Assembly: GCA_963556495.2 (NCBI GenBank) | Contig: OY747705.1 | Coordinates: forward strand, 28,324,501-28,388,500 | DNA from: Valencia hispanica | Taxonomy: Eukaryota; Chordata; Actinopteri; Cyprinodontiformes; Valenciidae | Direction: 5' to 3' | Length of the DNA: 64,000 nt | Part shown: one piece after another, positions 1-50,498 of the stretch | Layout: each line of letters opens with the position of its first letter | How positions within the stretch are numbered: position 1 is the stretch's first letter | Program-made: the position numbers and the translations under genes | Notes under the pieces: generated by a model | What the model was told of the DNA's origin: nothing | Seen by the model: only the letters and a program-made list of their open reading frames with translations | Database searches by the model: none

Positions 1-289
1 AAAATTTAATTTCTGGAAAAGTTATTTAATTACACGTAAACATAAAAAACCTAAATGGTTTTTAAAAAGATGTCAACAAAAATATGCAACCTGACTAAGG
101 AAAAGTTACGACACCTTATCCCCTCATAATTAGTGCTGCTCTACTATTAACTAATAACTTCTGTGAAGCAGTCTTGGACATCACTCTAGGAAAAGTTTGA
201 CCCCCTCCTCACTTTAAGCTCCGAGGTTTTTGAGGGGTTTCTTGCAAGTAAAGCATATTCACTCTACAGCATCTCAATGAGTAAAAGAT

Positions 290-955
290 CTGGGCTCAGG
301 AGCTTCCATTTGTTAATTCTCAGCCAGTTGTTGATGGATTTACTTGTGTGTTCTGGGTCATTGACATGTTGCAGGGTTTAGTTCTGCTCCAGCTTTGCTC
401 ACAGATAGACTGACCTTTGCTTCATGTAGCCTCTGATTCACAGCAGAATTCATGGTGGAGTTTATGATGGTGAGCTGACCAGGTGCTGATGCAGCAAATC
501 GTTCCCCAATCATGACACTTTCAGCTCTATGCTTTACAGTTGGTATGAGGCTCGCTAGGAATTCTGCATTTGATTTACGCCAGACATGTTTACTGTTCTG
601 GTATCTAAGTAATTTAGTTTTAGGCTCATCTGTCCAAAGACCAATTATTCCAGAAGTCTTGATATTTATGTTCTCTGTGGAAAACCTCAGTATTGTCTTC
701 ATGTTTTCCTTGGAGAGTGGATATTTACTATTTAGTAGATAAACTTGTGCAGTATCATTCTAATTGGACTTTCATATATACAGTTCTGGATATATTGACA
801 ACTCATTTTAATTTCCTCCAGGTGTTGACTGTTTTCCTTGTGCTATTTTTTAAAAACCATTTTAAAACCATTAAAACCATTTTAAACCTTTTAACAGACT
901 CATAGGCTGCTGCCATCTTCTTTCTGAAGGCCTCAATTAGCTCTTTGGATCTCAT
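290..955 (-). pseudogene. Decayed Tc1/mariner transposase relic
   Basis: On the minus strand the start at 955 reads MRSKELIEAFRKKMAAAYES, the N-terminal helix-turn-helix of fish Tc1 transposases. After a degenerate gap, about 702-358 reads GLWTDEPKTK, HVWRKSNAEF and IPTVKH (the first catalytic Asp block). 360-230 in another frame reads DPEHTSKSINNWLR and LLLIEML*SEYALL, the third catalytic (E) block. Several frameshifts and stops; non-functional. Confidence 0.82.
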
Positions 956-1059
956 TATGGTGTTCCCTCTCACTTCAGCAGCACACCACACCATACCCTT
1001 CAACATGCTGTGTAATGACAGTTTCACGTGTTTCTGACTTGACACGCCTCTATATGATG

Positions 1060-2128
1060 TTCCCCATTTTAAGAATAAATGTGGGGCTGTCCTAACTTAT
1101 TTTTCAACAGAAATTGCATTTTGTTTTTGCAGCTTACAGAAAATTGTATTTTCTTAAACTTTTCTTAAATTTTTATTGTTAACAGTACTTGAAATGTTAG
1201 ATGTTGTTCAAATTTATATTAAATATTAAAAATGTTATAAATATTTAAATGTTCAAATATGTTAGAAAAATATACAGGCCATCCAAAACTTTTTTAAAGA
1301 ACGGTTTCTGTTTGAAAACTAAGCAGCTTTAATGCACATTAAATCAACATTTTCTCCGTATTAAATGATCTATATCAGTAATCTGGTACTGCCTAACTTA
1401 ACCAATTCACCTGTCATTCAGGAAACTTTTGTCTCTTTTATCTGTTTTCAGCAGATTAGTCTTCAGATTTTACTCTAGCTCGGGGTTAACAAAGTTAAAA
1501 CAGCTATTTCAAGTAATTACAGTGCATCAGCTGCATTAAACACAGCTTTTTCATCTGTTTCTGGAGATACATCTGGCTAGATGGATACAACTACAGTATG
1601 CCAGTGTCTCGTCAGTTCCCCCTTTACTAGAAGTCGCTTTTTGGTTCAGTTCACACAATGAAATCAAAATTTATTCATGTTCTAATTTCACCCCCTAGGC
1701 ATCCTCAAATAGTTTCCAAGGCCAAAAATGAACTAGTCTTTGAAACCCCCCCGCCCCATTTTTTATCAAGATTATAATGTCATGTATAAATTAACATAAC
1801 ACTGAAGTCATCATGTAGCACCTGCAAAAAGGCTACCTAGCGTATTTACTTGTTTGTTTTTCTCCTGTTCGCTTTGCTCAAACAATAGGTATTTTTATCA
1901 TGATCTTATCATTTATTAAATTAGTAGATTTATCTTAATAAAAATAGCCAATTTAGAATTAAATTAACATTTTTAACTTGGATCTCTAAGCATTAAGTTG
2001 ATACATTTCAGGTCACGTTTATAATTGCTTATGTTTAGCAAAAGAGTAATGGAAAAATCTCAATTGGGCCACAGAAAAGGAACCTTTTAGGTGTTAACGT
2101 TAATTCTTTGTAACTCTGCAACTGAATT

Positions 2129-2188
<60 letters not shown>

Positions 2189-3278
2189 TTGTTACAGTTA
2201 AATAAGAAATAAGATGTAGGACAAGTAGCATTAGAGCAGGGGTTTCCAAAGTCAGGACCTGGACTTCAAGTCAGTATGGGGTCTTGAAATGCTCTTAAAA
2301 AAATTCAACTCAATGACTAAATAATAACTTTAAAGCAAATTCATGAGACTAAGAAGCAACAGTTACAAATGCATAAAATCATTATATTGGCTGATTAGGC
2401 TTTTTGTTGTCATTGTAGCCCTATTTCACTCACTTGGTAGAACTGCATAAATACTCATAGTCCAGCAAAGTTCATAGTCTTTTATTGTGGTTTTTGCAGC
2501 TCATAGTAAGACATTTTTGGGGAACCAATGCATCAGAAGGCAGTGCAGGACAATTGTAGCAAGGTTAAATAAGAGAAATTAAAAGTTTCTGTGGTGAATA
2601 ACGGTCTTAAAGAAGAGAAGAAATGTTCCTTTTGGAACTCCACTGGCTCAGATTGCAGGCTTTTATGAAATCTGGATCATATAACCTGCTGAAGTGTTCC
2701 CACCTCCTCAGATTGGGTGAAACCCGTAATTTAATGCACCAGTAATACACACCAGCATGTTTGCTTTTATCAGTACATTAGTGTCAAAAATTGGTCTTTT
2801 TATCTTAAGAGTGCTTGGCTAAACTCTTCATTTGCCACTGCTCTGTATAGGTGATTTATATAGTTTACGCTCTGCATTTTATGATCCATTATTTACCACA
2901 GAGTGACCACTTCTTGAGCTGCTCGGGAAAGGAATAAACTCAAGATCTCCACCACTGACATGTAAAATATCACTTACCCTCTGATTGTTGCTACTGGTGA
3001 CAGTAGTTTGCGGCATCATGTGAATTGAGGAATCTATTTATGTAATGGAAATGTAAAGGAGCTTTCAACAAGAGGCAGGAGTGTGTTCTGCAATGGGGCT
3101 TTTCATCTATCACACTCAGCACAGTTCACACTGATAACACAGGTGCTGTGTGATTGATACATTCAGCAACCCGTCTGCCTTTCTTCCAGCTCCTTATCTC
3201 TTTATAGGGCTGTTGAGTGTACTGTACTTTTAGAGAAACGTTTGTTTTTAACAAAAAATCAACTCCTTTGTTGTCCAG
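1060..3278. other. Intron or upstream flank, AT-rich, no gene seen
   Basis: Between the Tc1 relic and the first recognised exon I see only an AT microsatellite at 2132-2185 and AT-rich unique-looking sequence. A stretch starting near 2236 (gcaggggtttccaaagtcag) looks like the end of a hAT-type repeat, without a matching second end. Confidence 0.5.
2132..2185. repeat. (AT)n microsatellite
   Basis: About 54 bp of perfect AT dinucleotide. Confidence 0.98.
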
Positions 3279-42661
<39,383 letters not shown>

Positions 42662-44450
42662 GTGAGAAGATCATCTAGTATACATCAACAGTTACTGACA
42701 CGTCAGAAAGGATGCGAATAACTTTATCCTAGTAGCTTAAAATATCCAATTTAACAAGCACTCATCTGCTTGAAACATTTTTGTAGATTGGGTTATTTTT
42801 AATAACACAATAAATAAGTTATTGCAAGTTCAGCCACAGATGGCTCTTCTGTCTTTCTGTTTAAACTCTGCAGCCTGATTGAACTGCTGGTATCACTCTG
42901 TAGAAAATAGTTTCCTTTTTTAAAAAGCTTTTCAAAGCTTTTATTTTCCCTTACTTAATTTTTCACACCTCATTAACACTGAATATAGTTACCTTTGAAG
43001 TTTCCACTGAAGAGTGTTTCTGTCTTTCTGGCCTGATATTGAGATATGCTGAGTAAACTGGCCAGAGAAATAACCTCATATTTGAGTTTCCGACCGTCTG
43101 ATAACACCAGAACTTGTCCATTTTCGACCACCGATTGATTATCTCTAAAACAGACTGCTCTTTGCTGCAGGGCCACTTCTAAATGTATCTGTTTAAGAAA
43201 AAAAAAAACAGCCTTCTCTTCCTTTTCTTGCTGTTCAGTCATCACAAGGCTTCTGGTACTGCTCACGACCCTAGCTTCTCAGCCTCTACCATCTACAATG
43301 AGTGTAAGCCTGAAGGGCAGTGATAGTCCTTCTCACTGAGCAAATATGATTTGAAGCATAAATGCTCTATGCTTGGAATCTAGTATCTTGGCATTTATTA
43401 CAATATTATCAGTGCAATAAAAATTTTAATTAAAATGACTGTGTAGCTCATCTTACATCTAGTCTTCAGTTTGGATTGGTGCTTGGCGCTTACATATCAC
43501 TGTGGTCCAGCCTTGCATCTGGGAGAGAAAAATGTTCACACTGTTTGGTCAGAGTCGCATGCTTTGTTCTGTATTTTTACGTTGCATGTTGATTAAGAGA
43601 GCTGCAAACAGATTTGATAGGTTAACAATGGAGTTGATTTTTCACAAGAAAACAGAAATGACTACAAGGGAAGATAAAACCTAAACACTGTAGAAAAATT
43701 TGATGTAAATTTAAATATTTTTTTATTTTTTTTTATTAAAAATGTCCCAAAAGTTGACCACGCAATAAAAAAATGTGTAGGAACCCCTTTATGCAGATGT
43801 ATTTTAGGGCCACATGATGTCCATTAAAATTTTTTTTTAATTTTTTTTCATTGTTTTTCCCGTTCTTTCAGCTAAAGTATTTTTTAATCATGGAAATGTT
43901 ATTGTATAGATGGTTTGTGGTCCTCCACAAAAATATGAACATAAAATCTAATAATGAAGCGGTATTAATAATAATGTTCAGGATGATTTTCTATTTTCTT
44001 TTTTTGGATATGCAATCGATATTTGCCTTCCAGAGTTTCAAGGTAGCCTTTGCAGTCCAACGTTGGGTTAACTTGAAATTAGAAAACTGCCATAACAGTC
44101 TAACAACACTTCACCTAAATCGTGCAAAACATGAATTATTTCTTAAGGACGTTGACTATAACATGTATTATGGTAAACACGCATTTAGCTTCTTCTGAGA
44201 TTCTTCCTGTTTTGAGATGACATGATGATAGTTTTGTTTATAACATATATTCCTTGTAGTTCCTGTTATTTAAACCTGCTGCCTGGATTATTTCAGGGAG
44301 AGAGATTTTTTAATCCAATGTATCAAGGCCCCTCCCAAAATATCCTAAAAAAATTCACCAGTCAGTTTGAGTTACATAGGGGTCTATTGGAGAAAGGCCC
44401 GACTTAGTAAGAATAACAAATGTTGTGGGGCACTAACTTATATATACATA
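42662..44450. other. Start of the last intron, one unexplained minus-strand exon-like ORF
   Basis: 42973-43266 (minus) reads MTEQQEKEEKAVFFFLKQIH and VVENGQVLVLSDGRKLKYEV, and ends at a possible donor (AAAG/GTAACT near 42991). The start is repeated at 46083-46127 (see findings). I do not recognise the protein. The rest of the stretch is AT-rich and featureless. Confidence 0.35.
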
Positions 44451-44688
44451 CAGAGGTGGGCAGAGTAGTCAGAAATTGTACTCAAGTAAAAGTAGCACTA
44501 CTTAAAATATTTTCACCCAAGCAAAAGAAAAAAGTATTCTTAAAAAAGTTATGTGTAAATTCTAAAGACTAAAATAAAAAGAAATACATGATATAATTTT
44601 AAAATAACAAATGTGAGTAGAAGAAAAAATTTTCCAAAAACATTTTTTTTTAAAGTAAAACTAATGAAACCAATCTTTACAGTAGGCA
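44451..44688. mobile_element. hAT-type element, left end only
   Basis: cagaggtgggcagagtagtc and ttgtactcaagtaaaagtag are the start of a common fish hAT family, the same family as the element at 50499. The right end is not found; another repeat begins at 44689. Confidence 0.6.
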
Positions 44689-46085
44689 GAGGTATCAAAA
44701 GTATTCACATTCAATACTCAAGTAGAAGTATAAATACTAGGGTTCAAAAAGACTTCTGTCGAAGTTGAAATATCAAGTCAAGGTTTTTACTCAAGTAAAA
44801 GTAAAAACGTACTGAATTCAAAACTACTTGAGGTGTAAAAGTAATGTAATGTAATTTTAAAAATGACACCAAAGAATGAAGCTTAAGCCACCCCCCCCCA
44901 AAAAAAACCAAAAAAACTTTTACTTAAGGCCATAATGATTATAACGTCATATAAAAATGTTAATATTGAAACATTTGGGATACACTAGCTACCTGTTTCA
45001 GCTGAATAAATGTCCGTTAAAATATATGCATTTTAGTGCAATGCAATTACATTAAAGAACCATATGTGAACTACTGAGCATCAATAAGTGTTTCATGAAG
45101 TGGAAGATATAATGACTACAAGTATTGTAATGCTGCATTTGCCTGAGTCTCTAACACCGGCATCTTTGAACTCGGCAACATGCGTCTGCTTTGTCCTGGC
45201 TTAACTGTGAAGTTGTTTGTGTAATACACAGCCAGAGGTCAGCTACAAACACACCCACACAAAAAAAAAAATCAGAATCCACGCTCCGCTGCTGCACTGG
45301 AAACTGGAACTACAAGCTTCCACTTTAGGGAACATTTCTCTGATTGAAGTGATCAGAAGTCGGAAAGACTCTCTGAACCAAGCTTCCTATCGCTTCAGCA
45401 GCAGGAAATTTCTTTGAATTTTGTGGGGCGTTCTTTTGCACGGCTGGTTGGCATGACACCGGGCTCTTTGAATCACGTCATTAACCAGCCGCACCGGTAA
45501 CAGTTGTGTTCCAAAGCCTGCCGGTCTAAGATGATGCTCAGATGGCTTCATGGGAATCTTTTTATTATACATTTTTTGATTCAGTTATTTGTACTCCGTG
45601 CTTCAACTCCAAGCTAAAAATGTCCACGTGTCTGCACCAAATGGTCAAGGGTATGAATTGTAATCTGTCAAAATGACAAGTGGTCTTCAGATTTTCCGCC
45701 ACCGTTTAAAAAAAGAAAACGGACCAATATGGAAAATATTCGGTTAACGCGACCCCTCTGTACAGTGTATGCAATGGATCGCATACAAGCAGGGTGTCAG
45801 AATGGTTGATGTTTAAAACATATCAAAACGAAGTCAAATTGTGGCCAGTTGGCGCATTTTCTGGATAGTTTTTTAATTTTTTTAATAAAAGACTAAATGA
45901 AACAGGAGTAACGAGGCTATTTTTAAAATGTAAGGAGTAGAAAGTACAGACAATTGTTTGAAAATGTAAGGAGAAGTAGAAGTAAAAAGTAGGTCAATAG
46001 ATAGTTACTACAGTGAAGTATAAAAACCACAAATTTCTACTTAAGTAAGGTAACAAAGTATTTGTACTTCGTTACTTGACGCCTT
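44689..46085. mobile_element. hAT-type element, non-autonomous
   Basis: Begins cagaggtatcaaaagtattc with tactcaagtaaaagtaaaaa and ends gtatttgtacttcgttactt followed by gacgcct, a decayed inverse of the CAGAGGTxTCAAGTAACGAA end. No convincing 8-bp duplication and no transposase motifs inside. Confidence 0.55.
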
Positions 46086-47041
46086 TTCTTGCTGTTCAGC
46101 CATCACAGGGCTTCTGATACTGCTGTGTAATGTATGGATTACCAGTAATGCTTGCATGCGAGACCAAGGTAAGGTACCCCCACTTGATGTCCAAATGGGA
46201 CAACAGGCTCAGCAGATAGAAAATAATCTTAAAATGATGAAGCTTGTGTACAAACAGGAGGCCTCACTTCAACATAAACTTTAGGTGTGAGTCTCATGCT
46301 TTTGTGGTTAAAACAAACATTCAGTTTCACAGCTTTAATGTTCAAACAAAACCTGTAGGAACAATTGTTATTCTCCTTCACAAAGCTAGCACTTTGCTTT
46401 GAACGTCATAGTTCTTTGTGTAGTGTTGTAGCAGTGTACAGGGTTGTGCTCGGGTCTCTGCTGGTGGTCTGAACTCCAACTGAGTGGGTTGCTTCACCGA
46501 AATAGATGGGGGCAGCTCAGGCGTGTTTCTGCCCCCCACAGGTCAGTTAGAAAAAGTAATTGCTGCATATTCATATTGTAAAACCCGGCACTATTTGTGG
46601 GTTGATGAAATTCATCTGCCACTTCGCTTCTCACCAGAAAATGTGGTTAAAAATGTTGGTCCACTTTTCAAGAACAGGCCAGTGTTTTTCAACACTTTAA
46701 AGTGCCCCTGGCATGAAATTCCCCGCGACATTTGGGCCCTTTTTAGTCACACTCTAAGTACCTTAATACTGTATCAAAGGATCGTTAGCCGTAACTCAGC
46801 CTTGTTTTAGAATTGCATCCCCTACTAGGTGGCCCTTCTGTTAGCATTAGCACAGAACAACCGAGTTTTGGTGGGCGGGACGTGACTGACAGAGACGAAA
46901 AGAGAGCAGAGAATGAATACGCTGCGTGTTTTAAATAGCGTAAAAAAGAAAAACAAAACGCAATATGTGACAGTCGATGTTGATTTTTTTTTTTTTGTTT
47001 GTTTGTTTTTGGGCCGGTTTTGAATCTGGCGGTCGGAGTTT

Positions 47042-47066
47042 AATCTGTGGCGCACCGCCACAGATT
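47042..47066. repeat. 25-bp hairpin inside the Kolobok-like element
   Basis: AATCTGTGGCG and CGCCACAGATT, exact 11-bp arms with a CAC loop. Confidence 0.9.
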
Positions 47067-47134
47067 CGTCACGTGTGGGTAACACTGGTATATAACAGCT
47101 GAAGGACATTATTGCGGAAATATAGGCTACTTAC

Positions 47135-47368
47135 TTGTATAGGGATATTTGCTGGTTCACGGAGAGTTGGTATTGATCCTGGTAAAAGTTTAAGACGATC
47201 TGCGAATCCACTGCTGTGTTGTCCTAAGTTAATAAAACATCCATCAGAGAAATGTTTGCCACAAACGACCACGCGCTTCGGGAGTCGGTCGGGTACATTC
47301 CCTGCATCCACAAGCTTTTCAGTGGCTCGGAAGAGTGGAGGACAGTGTCGATGCGGTCTGGACTCCAT
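47135..47368 (-). pseudogene. THAP-domain exon of a transposase, partial
   Basis: Reads from MESRPHRHCPPLFRATE to RVVVCGKHFSDGCFINLG, GFADRLKLL and GSIPTLREPANIPIQ. It contains the CxxH pair and the [AS][VI]PT box that close a THAP zinc finger. It ends at a perfect donor, ATACAA/GTAAGT (minus; boundary 47135). The first two Cys of the C2CH set are not visible, and the downstream exons are missing from the element. Confidence 0.7.
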
Positions 47369-47701
47369 GCTGTCGGTTTGTTGTTTGCCTTTTACCTTAG
47401 CTCTTGTTGTTTAGGTTGTAATACGCGCCGCGGGGGGAGGGACTTGGAGAGTGTAGTTCAGAAAAGGGGGTAATTGGCTGGAACTCAGTGACGACATATG
47501 CCGAAACGTGAGGTCATATGCCGAACTGCAAAACAGCCCATTTCTGAGTGCTAATTTCACTATGCAGGCAGACATACCCGGGGACAAAGGAAACACTAAT
47601 CAGTCATTTTAACCCCTTAGGGGACATAGGCAGGCTGGGGAAACTAACAAATATGACCAAAAAACTCAAAAAATGCAAATTTCATGCCAGGGGCACTTTA
47701 A

Positions 47702-48605
47702 CTAGCATTAAAGCCCAGAATGTGGCCAATTTATCCATCCTCTTTTTACTCTTCTTTAAGTAGTTATGGCCAAAATGGTGTCTGCTTGGAGCACTAGCTA
47801 ACCCTAATATAATTAATGAGGGTTAACATAAAAGCATCACTTTAATTTTGCACAAGCTGTTACTTGCATGGGGAAAAAAGCAAAAAGTATTTTTCTGTAC
47901 ATTCCTTTACCTTCTTCTCTCCTGATGGTTTCTTCCAAGCATCTGTCTGTCTTTGCAGAAAAATGTGGGTCATTGTTTGTCTGTTTCATGGGAGAGGAGT
48001 TTTCAGGTTGATCCACTGTCTTTAATTTCACTCCGGGTGCTAACAGGTCTTTCAAGAAGCCATAGTAAATTTGCCTAATAAAAACTTGGCTGTTTTCAGA
48101 TTCTTGCCTAACCTAGTCATCGCTCAGTTCATTTGTTCTCGGTTTCTTGCTACGGTTTGTCTTTTTATCAAGCATATAAAAAACCTAGACCAAAACAAAG
48201 AGAACAGTGACATCAGTGACCGAGTCACACCCACATGATTCTGCCAAGAGTCTTTGTTTGACACATTTGATAATCTGTTTACTCAAAATAATTCTTACAC
48301 ATAGGAGGACAAAACACATCAGCACAGTGAGTCAGGCTTGCAATGACCAATCATAAACAAGTTGTGTATCGGAGGCATGCTAACATACAACACACAATAC
48401 TGGGTTCATGAAAAGGAAAACTAAGAACAAAGATTTATTTCTTAAAATAACATCAAAGTTTCACAAATTGTGTTTAAAAAAAAATCTAATCATTGTTGAG
48501 TGGACTTTTGTCAAGGTTTAAAATTACCACTTCATTCTCACCACACTTTTACAGTTTAAAGGTTACTGCATCCCCATCAACTCCCGTTCAAACATTTCTC
48601 TCACA
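47702..48605. other. No feature seen
   Basis: AT-rich sequence between two transposons; nothing recognised. Confidence 0.5.
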
Positions 48606-48607
48606 TA

Positions 48608-50206
48608 CAGTGGCTTGCAAAAGTATTCGGCCCCCTTGAACTTTTCCACATTTTGTCACATTACAGCCACAAACATGAATCAATTTTATTGGAATTCCAC
48701 GTGAAAGACCAATACAAAATGGTGTACACGTGAGAAGTGGAACGAAAATCATACATGATTCCAAACATTTTTACAAATAACTGAAAAGTGGGGTGTGCGT
48801 AATTATTCAGCCCCCTGAGTCAATACTTTCCAGAACCACCTTTTGCTGCAGTTACAGCTGCCAGTCTTTTAGGGTATGTCTCTACCAGCTTTGTACATCT
48901 AGAGACTGAAATTCTTGCCCATTCTTCTTTGGAAAACAGCTCCAGCTCAGTAAGATTAGATGGACAGCGTTTGTGAACAGCAGTTTTCAGATCTTGCCAC
49001 AGATTCTCGATTGGATTTAGATCTGGACTTTGACTGGGCCATTCTAACACATGGATATGTTTTGTTTTAAACCATTCCATTGTTGCCCTGGCTTTATGTT
49101 TAGGGTCGTTGTCCTGCTGGAAGGTGAACCTCCGCCCCAGTCTCAAGTCTTTTGCAGACTCCAAGAGGTTTTCTTCCAAGATTGCCCTGTATTTGGCTCC
49201 ATCCATCTTCCCATCAACTCTGACCAGCTTCCCTGTCCCTGCTGAAGAGAAGCACCCCCAGAGCATGATGCTGCCACCACCATATTTGACAGTGGGGATG
49301 GTGTGTTCAGAGTGATGTGCAGTGTTAGTTTTCCGCCACACATAGCGTTTTGCATTTTGGTCAAAAAGTTCCATTTTGGTCTCATCTGACCAGAGCACCT
49401 TCTTCCACATGTTTGCTGTGTCCCCCACATGGCTTGTGGCAAACTGCAAACGGGACTTCTTATGGTTTTCCTTTAACAATGTCTTTCTTCTTGCCACTCT
49501 TCCATAAAGGCCAACTTTGTGCAGTGCACGACTAATAGTTGTCCTATGGACAGATTCCCCCACCTGAGCTGTAGATCTCTGCAGCTCGTCCAGAGTCACC
49601 ATGGGCCTCTTGGCTGCATTTCTGATCAGCGCTCTCCTTGTTCGGCCTGTGAGTTTAGGTGGACGGCCTTGTCTTGGTAGGTTTACAGTTGTGCCATACT
49701 CCTTCCATTTCTGAATGATCGCTTGAACAGCGCTCCGTGGGATGTTCAAGGCTTGGGAAATCTTTTTGTAGCCTAGCCTGCTTTAGATTTCTCAATAACT
49801 TTATCCCTGACCTGTCTGGTGTGTTCTTTGGACTTCATGGTGTTGTTGCTCCCAACATTCTCTTAGACAACCTCTGAGGCCGTCACAGGGCAGCTGTATT
49901 TGTACTGACATTAGATTACACACAGGTGCACTCTATTTAGTCATTAGCACTCATCAGGCAATGTCTATGGGCAACTGACTGCACTCAGACCAAAGAGGGC
50001 TGAATAATTACGCACACCCCAGTTTTAGTTATTTATTTGTAAAAAATGTTTGGAATCATGTATGATTTTCGTTCCACTTCTCACGTGTAAACCACTTTGT
50101 TTTGGCCTTTCACATGGAATTCCAATAAAATTGATTCATGTTTGTGGCTGTAATGTGACAAAATGTGGAAAAGTTCAAGGGGGCCGAATACTTTTGCAAG
50201 CCACTG
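48608..50206 (-). mobile_element. Full-length Tc1/mariner element, 1599 bp, nearly intact
   Basis: Flanked by TA (48606-48607 and 50207-50208). Both ends begin CAGTGGCTTGCAAAAGTATT. The inverted repeats are about 200 bp and differ at only a few positions. A second copy of the ATTCRGCCCCCT motif near 48800-48812 and near 50000 gives the IR/DR layout. The high similarity of the arms suggests recent insertion. Confidence 0.95.
48820..49838 (-). pseudogene. Tc1 transposase with a single-base frameshift near the start
   Basis: The start codon is at 49838-49836 (MKSKEHTRQVRDKVIEKSKA). At 49771-49780 one T appears to be missing, creating a TAG and a frame change; the frame is then open from 49749 to 48820. 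Intact features are the HTH, a GRPPK linker, the DDE triad LWSDETK (first D), FQQDNDPKHKA (second D) and SPDLNPIENLW (E), and the C-terminal AAKGGSGKY. The length without the indel would be about 340 aa, normal for Tc1. Confidence 0.92.
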
Positions 50207-50498
50207 TAGATCAATATCTAATTCCACAATTTTTTTTATCTGAACCTCTGACTTAAAAACTGATTTTTCTTTTTTTAATGGATTACTAATTTAACCACTA
50301 GGTAGCAGCAGAGCAAATGTAGGAGTCTAAATTTAGCTGCTGTTGTATTTAGTTGCGTTCTTGCATGGAAATAAAGGGTGGGCTATTATTACATAAATGT
50401 AAATACTTTATAGTTCTAATTTAAGCTTTGAAAGTGAAACAAAAAGAAAAATCATTATTTTAACTGCAGGGACCCATTTAGATCCCAAGGGTACCAAG

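Larger units (their letters stand above)
46701..47697. mobile_element. TTAA-flanked DNA transposon, Kolobok-like, 997 bp
   Basis: TIR AGTGCCCCTGGCATGAAATT at both ends (47678-47697 inverted) with TTAA target duplications at 46697-46700 and 47698-47701. A THAP-type exon lies inside on the minus strand. TTAA sites plus a THAP domain fit Kolobok better than piggyBac; the superfamily is inferred. Only one exon is kept, so this is an internally deleted copy. Confidence 0.78.
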
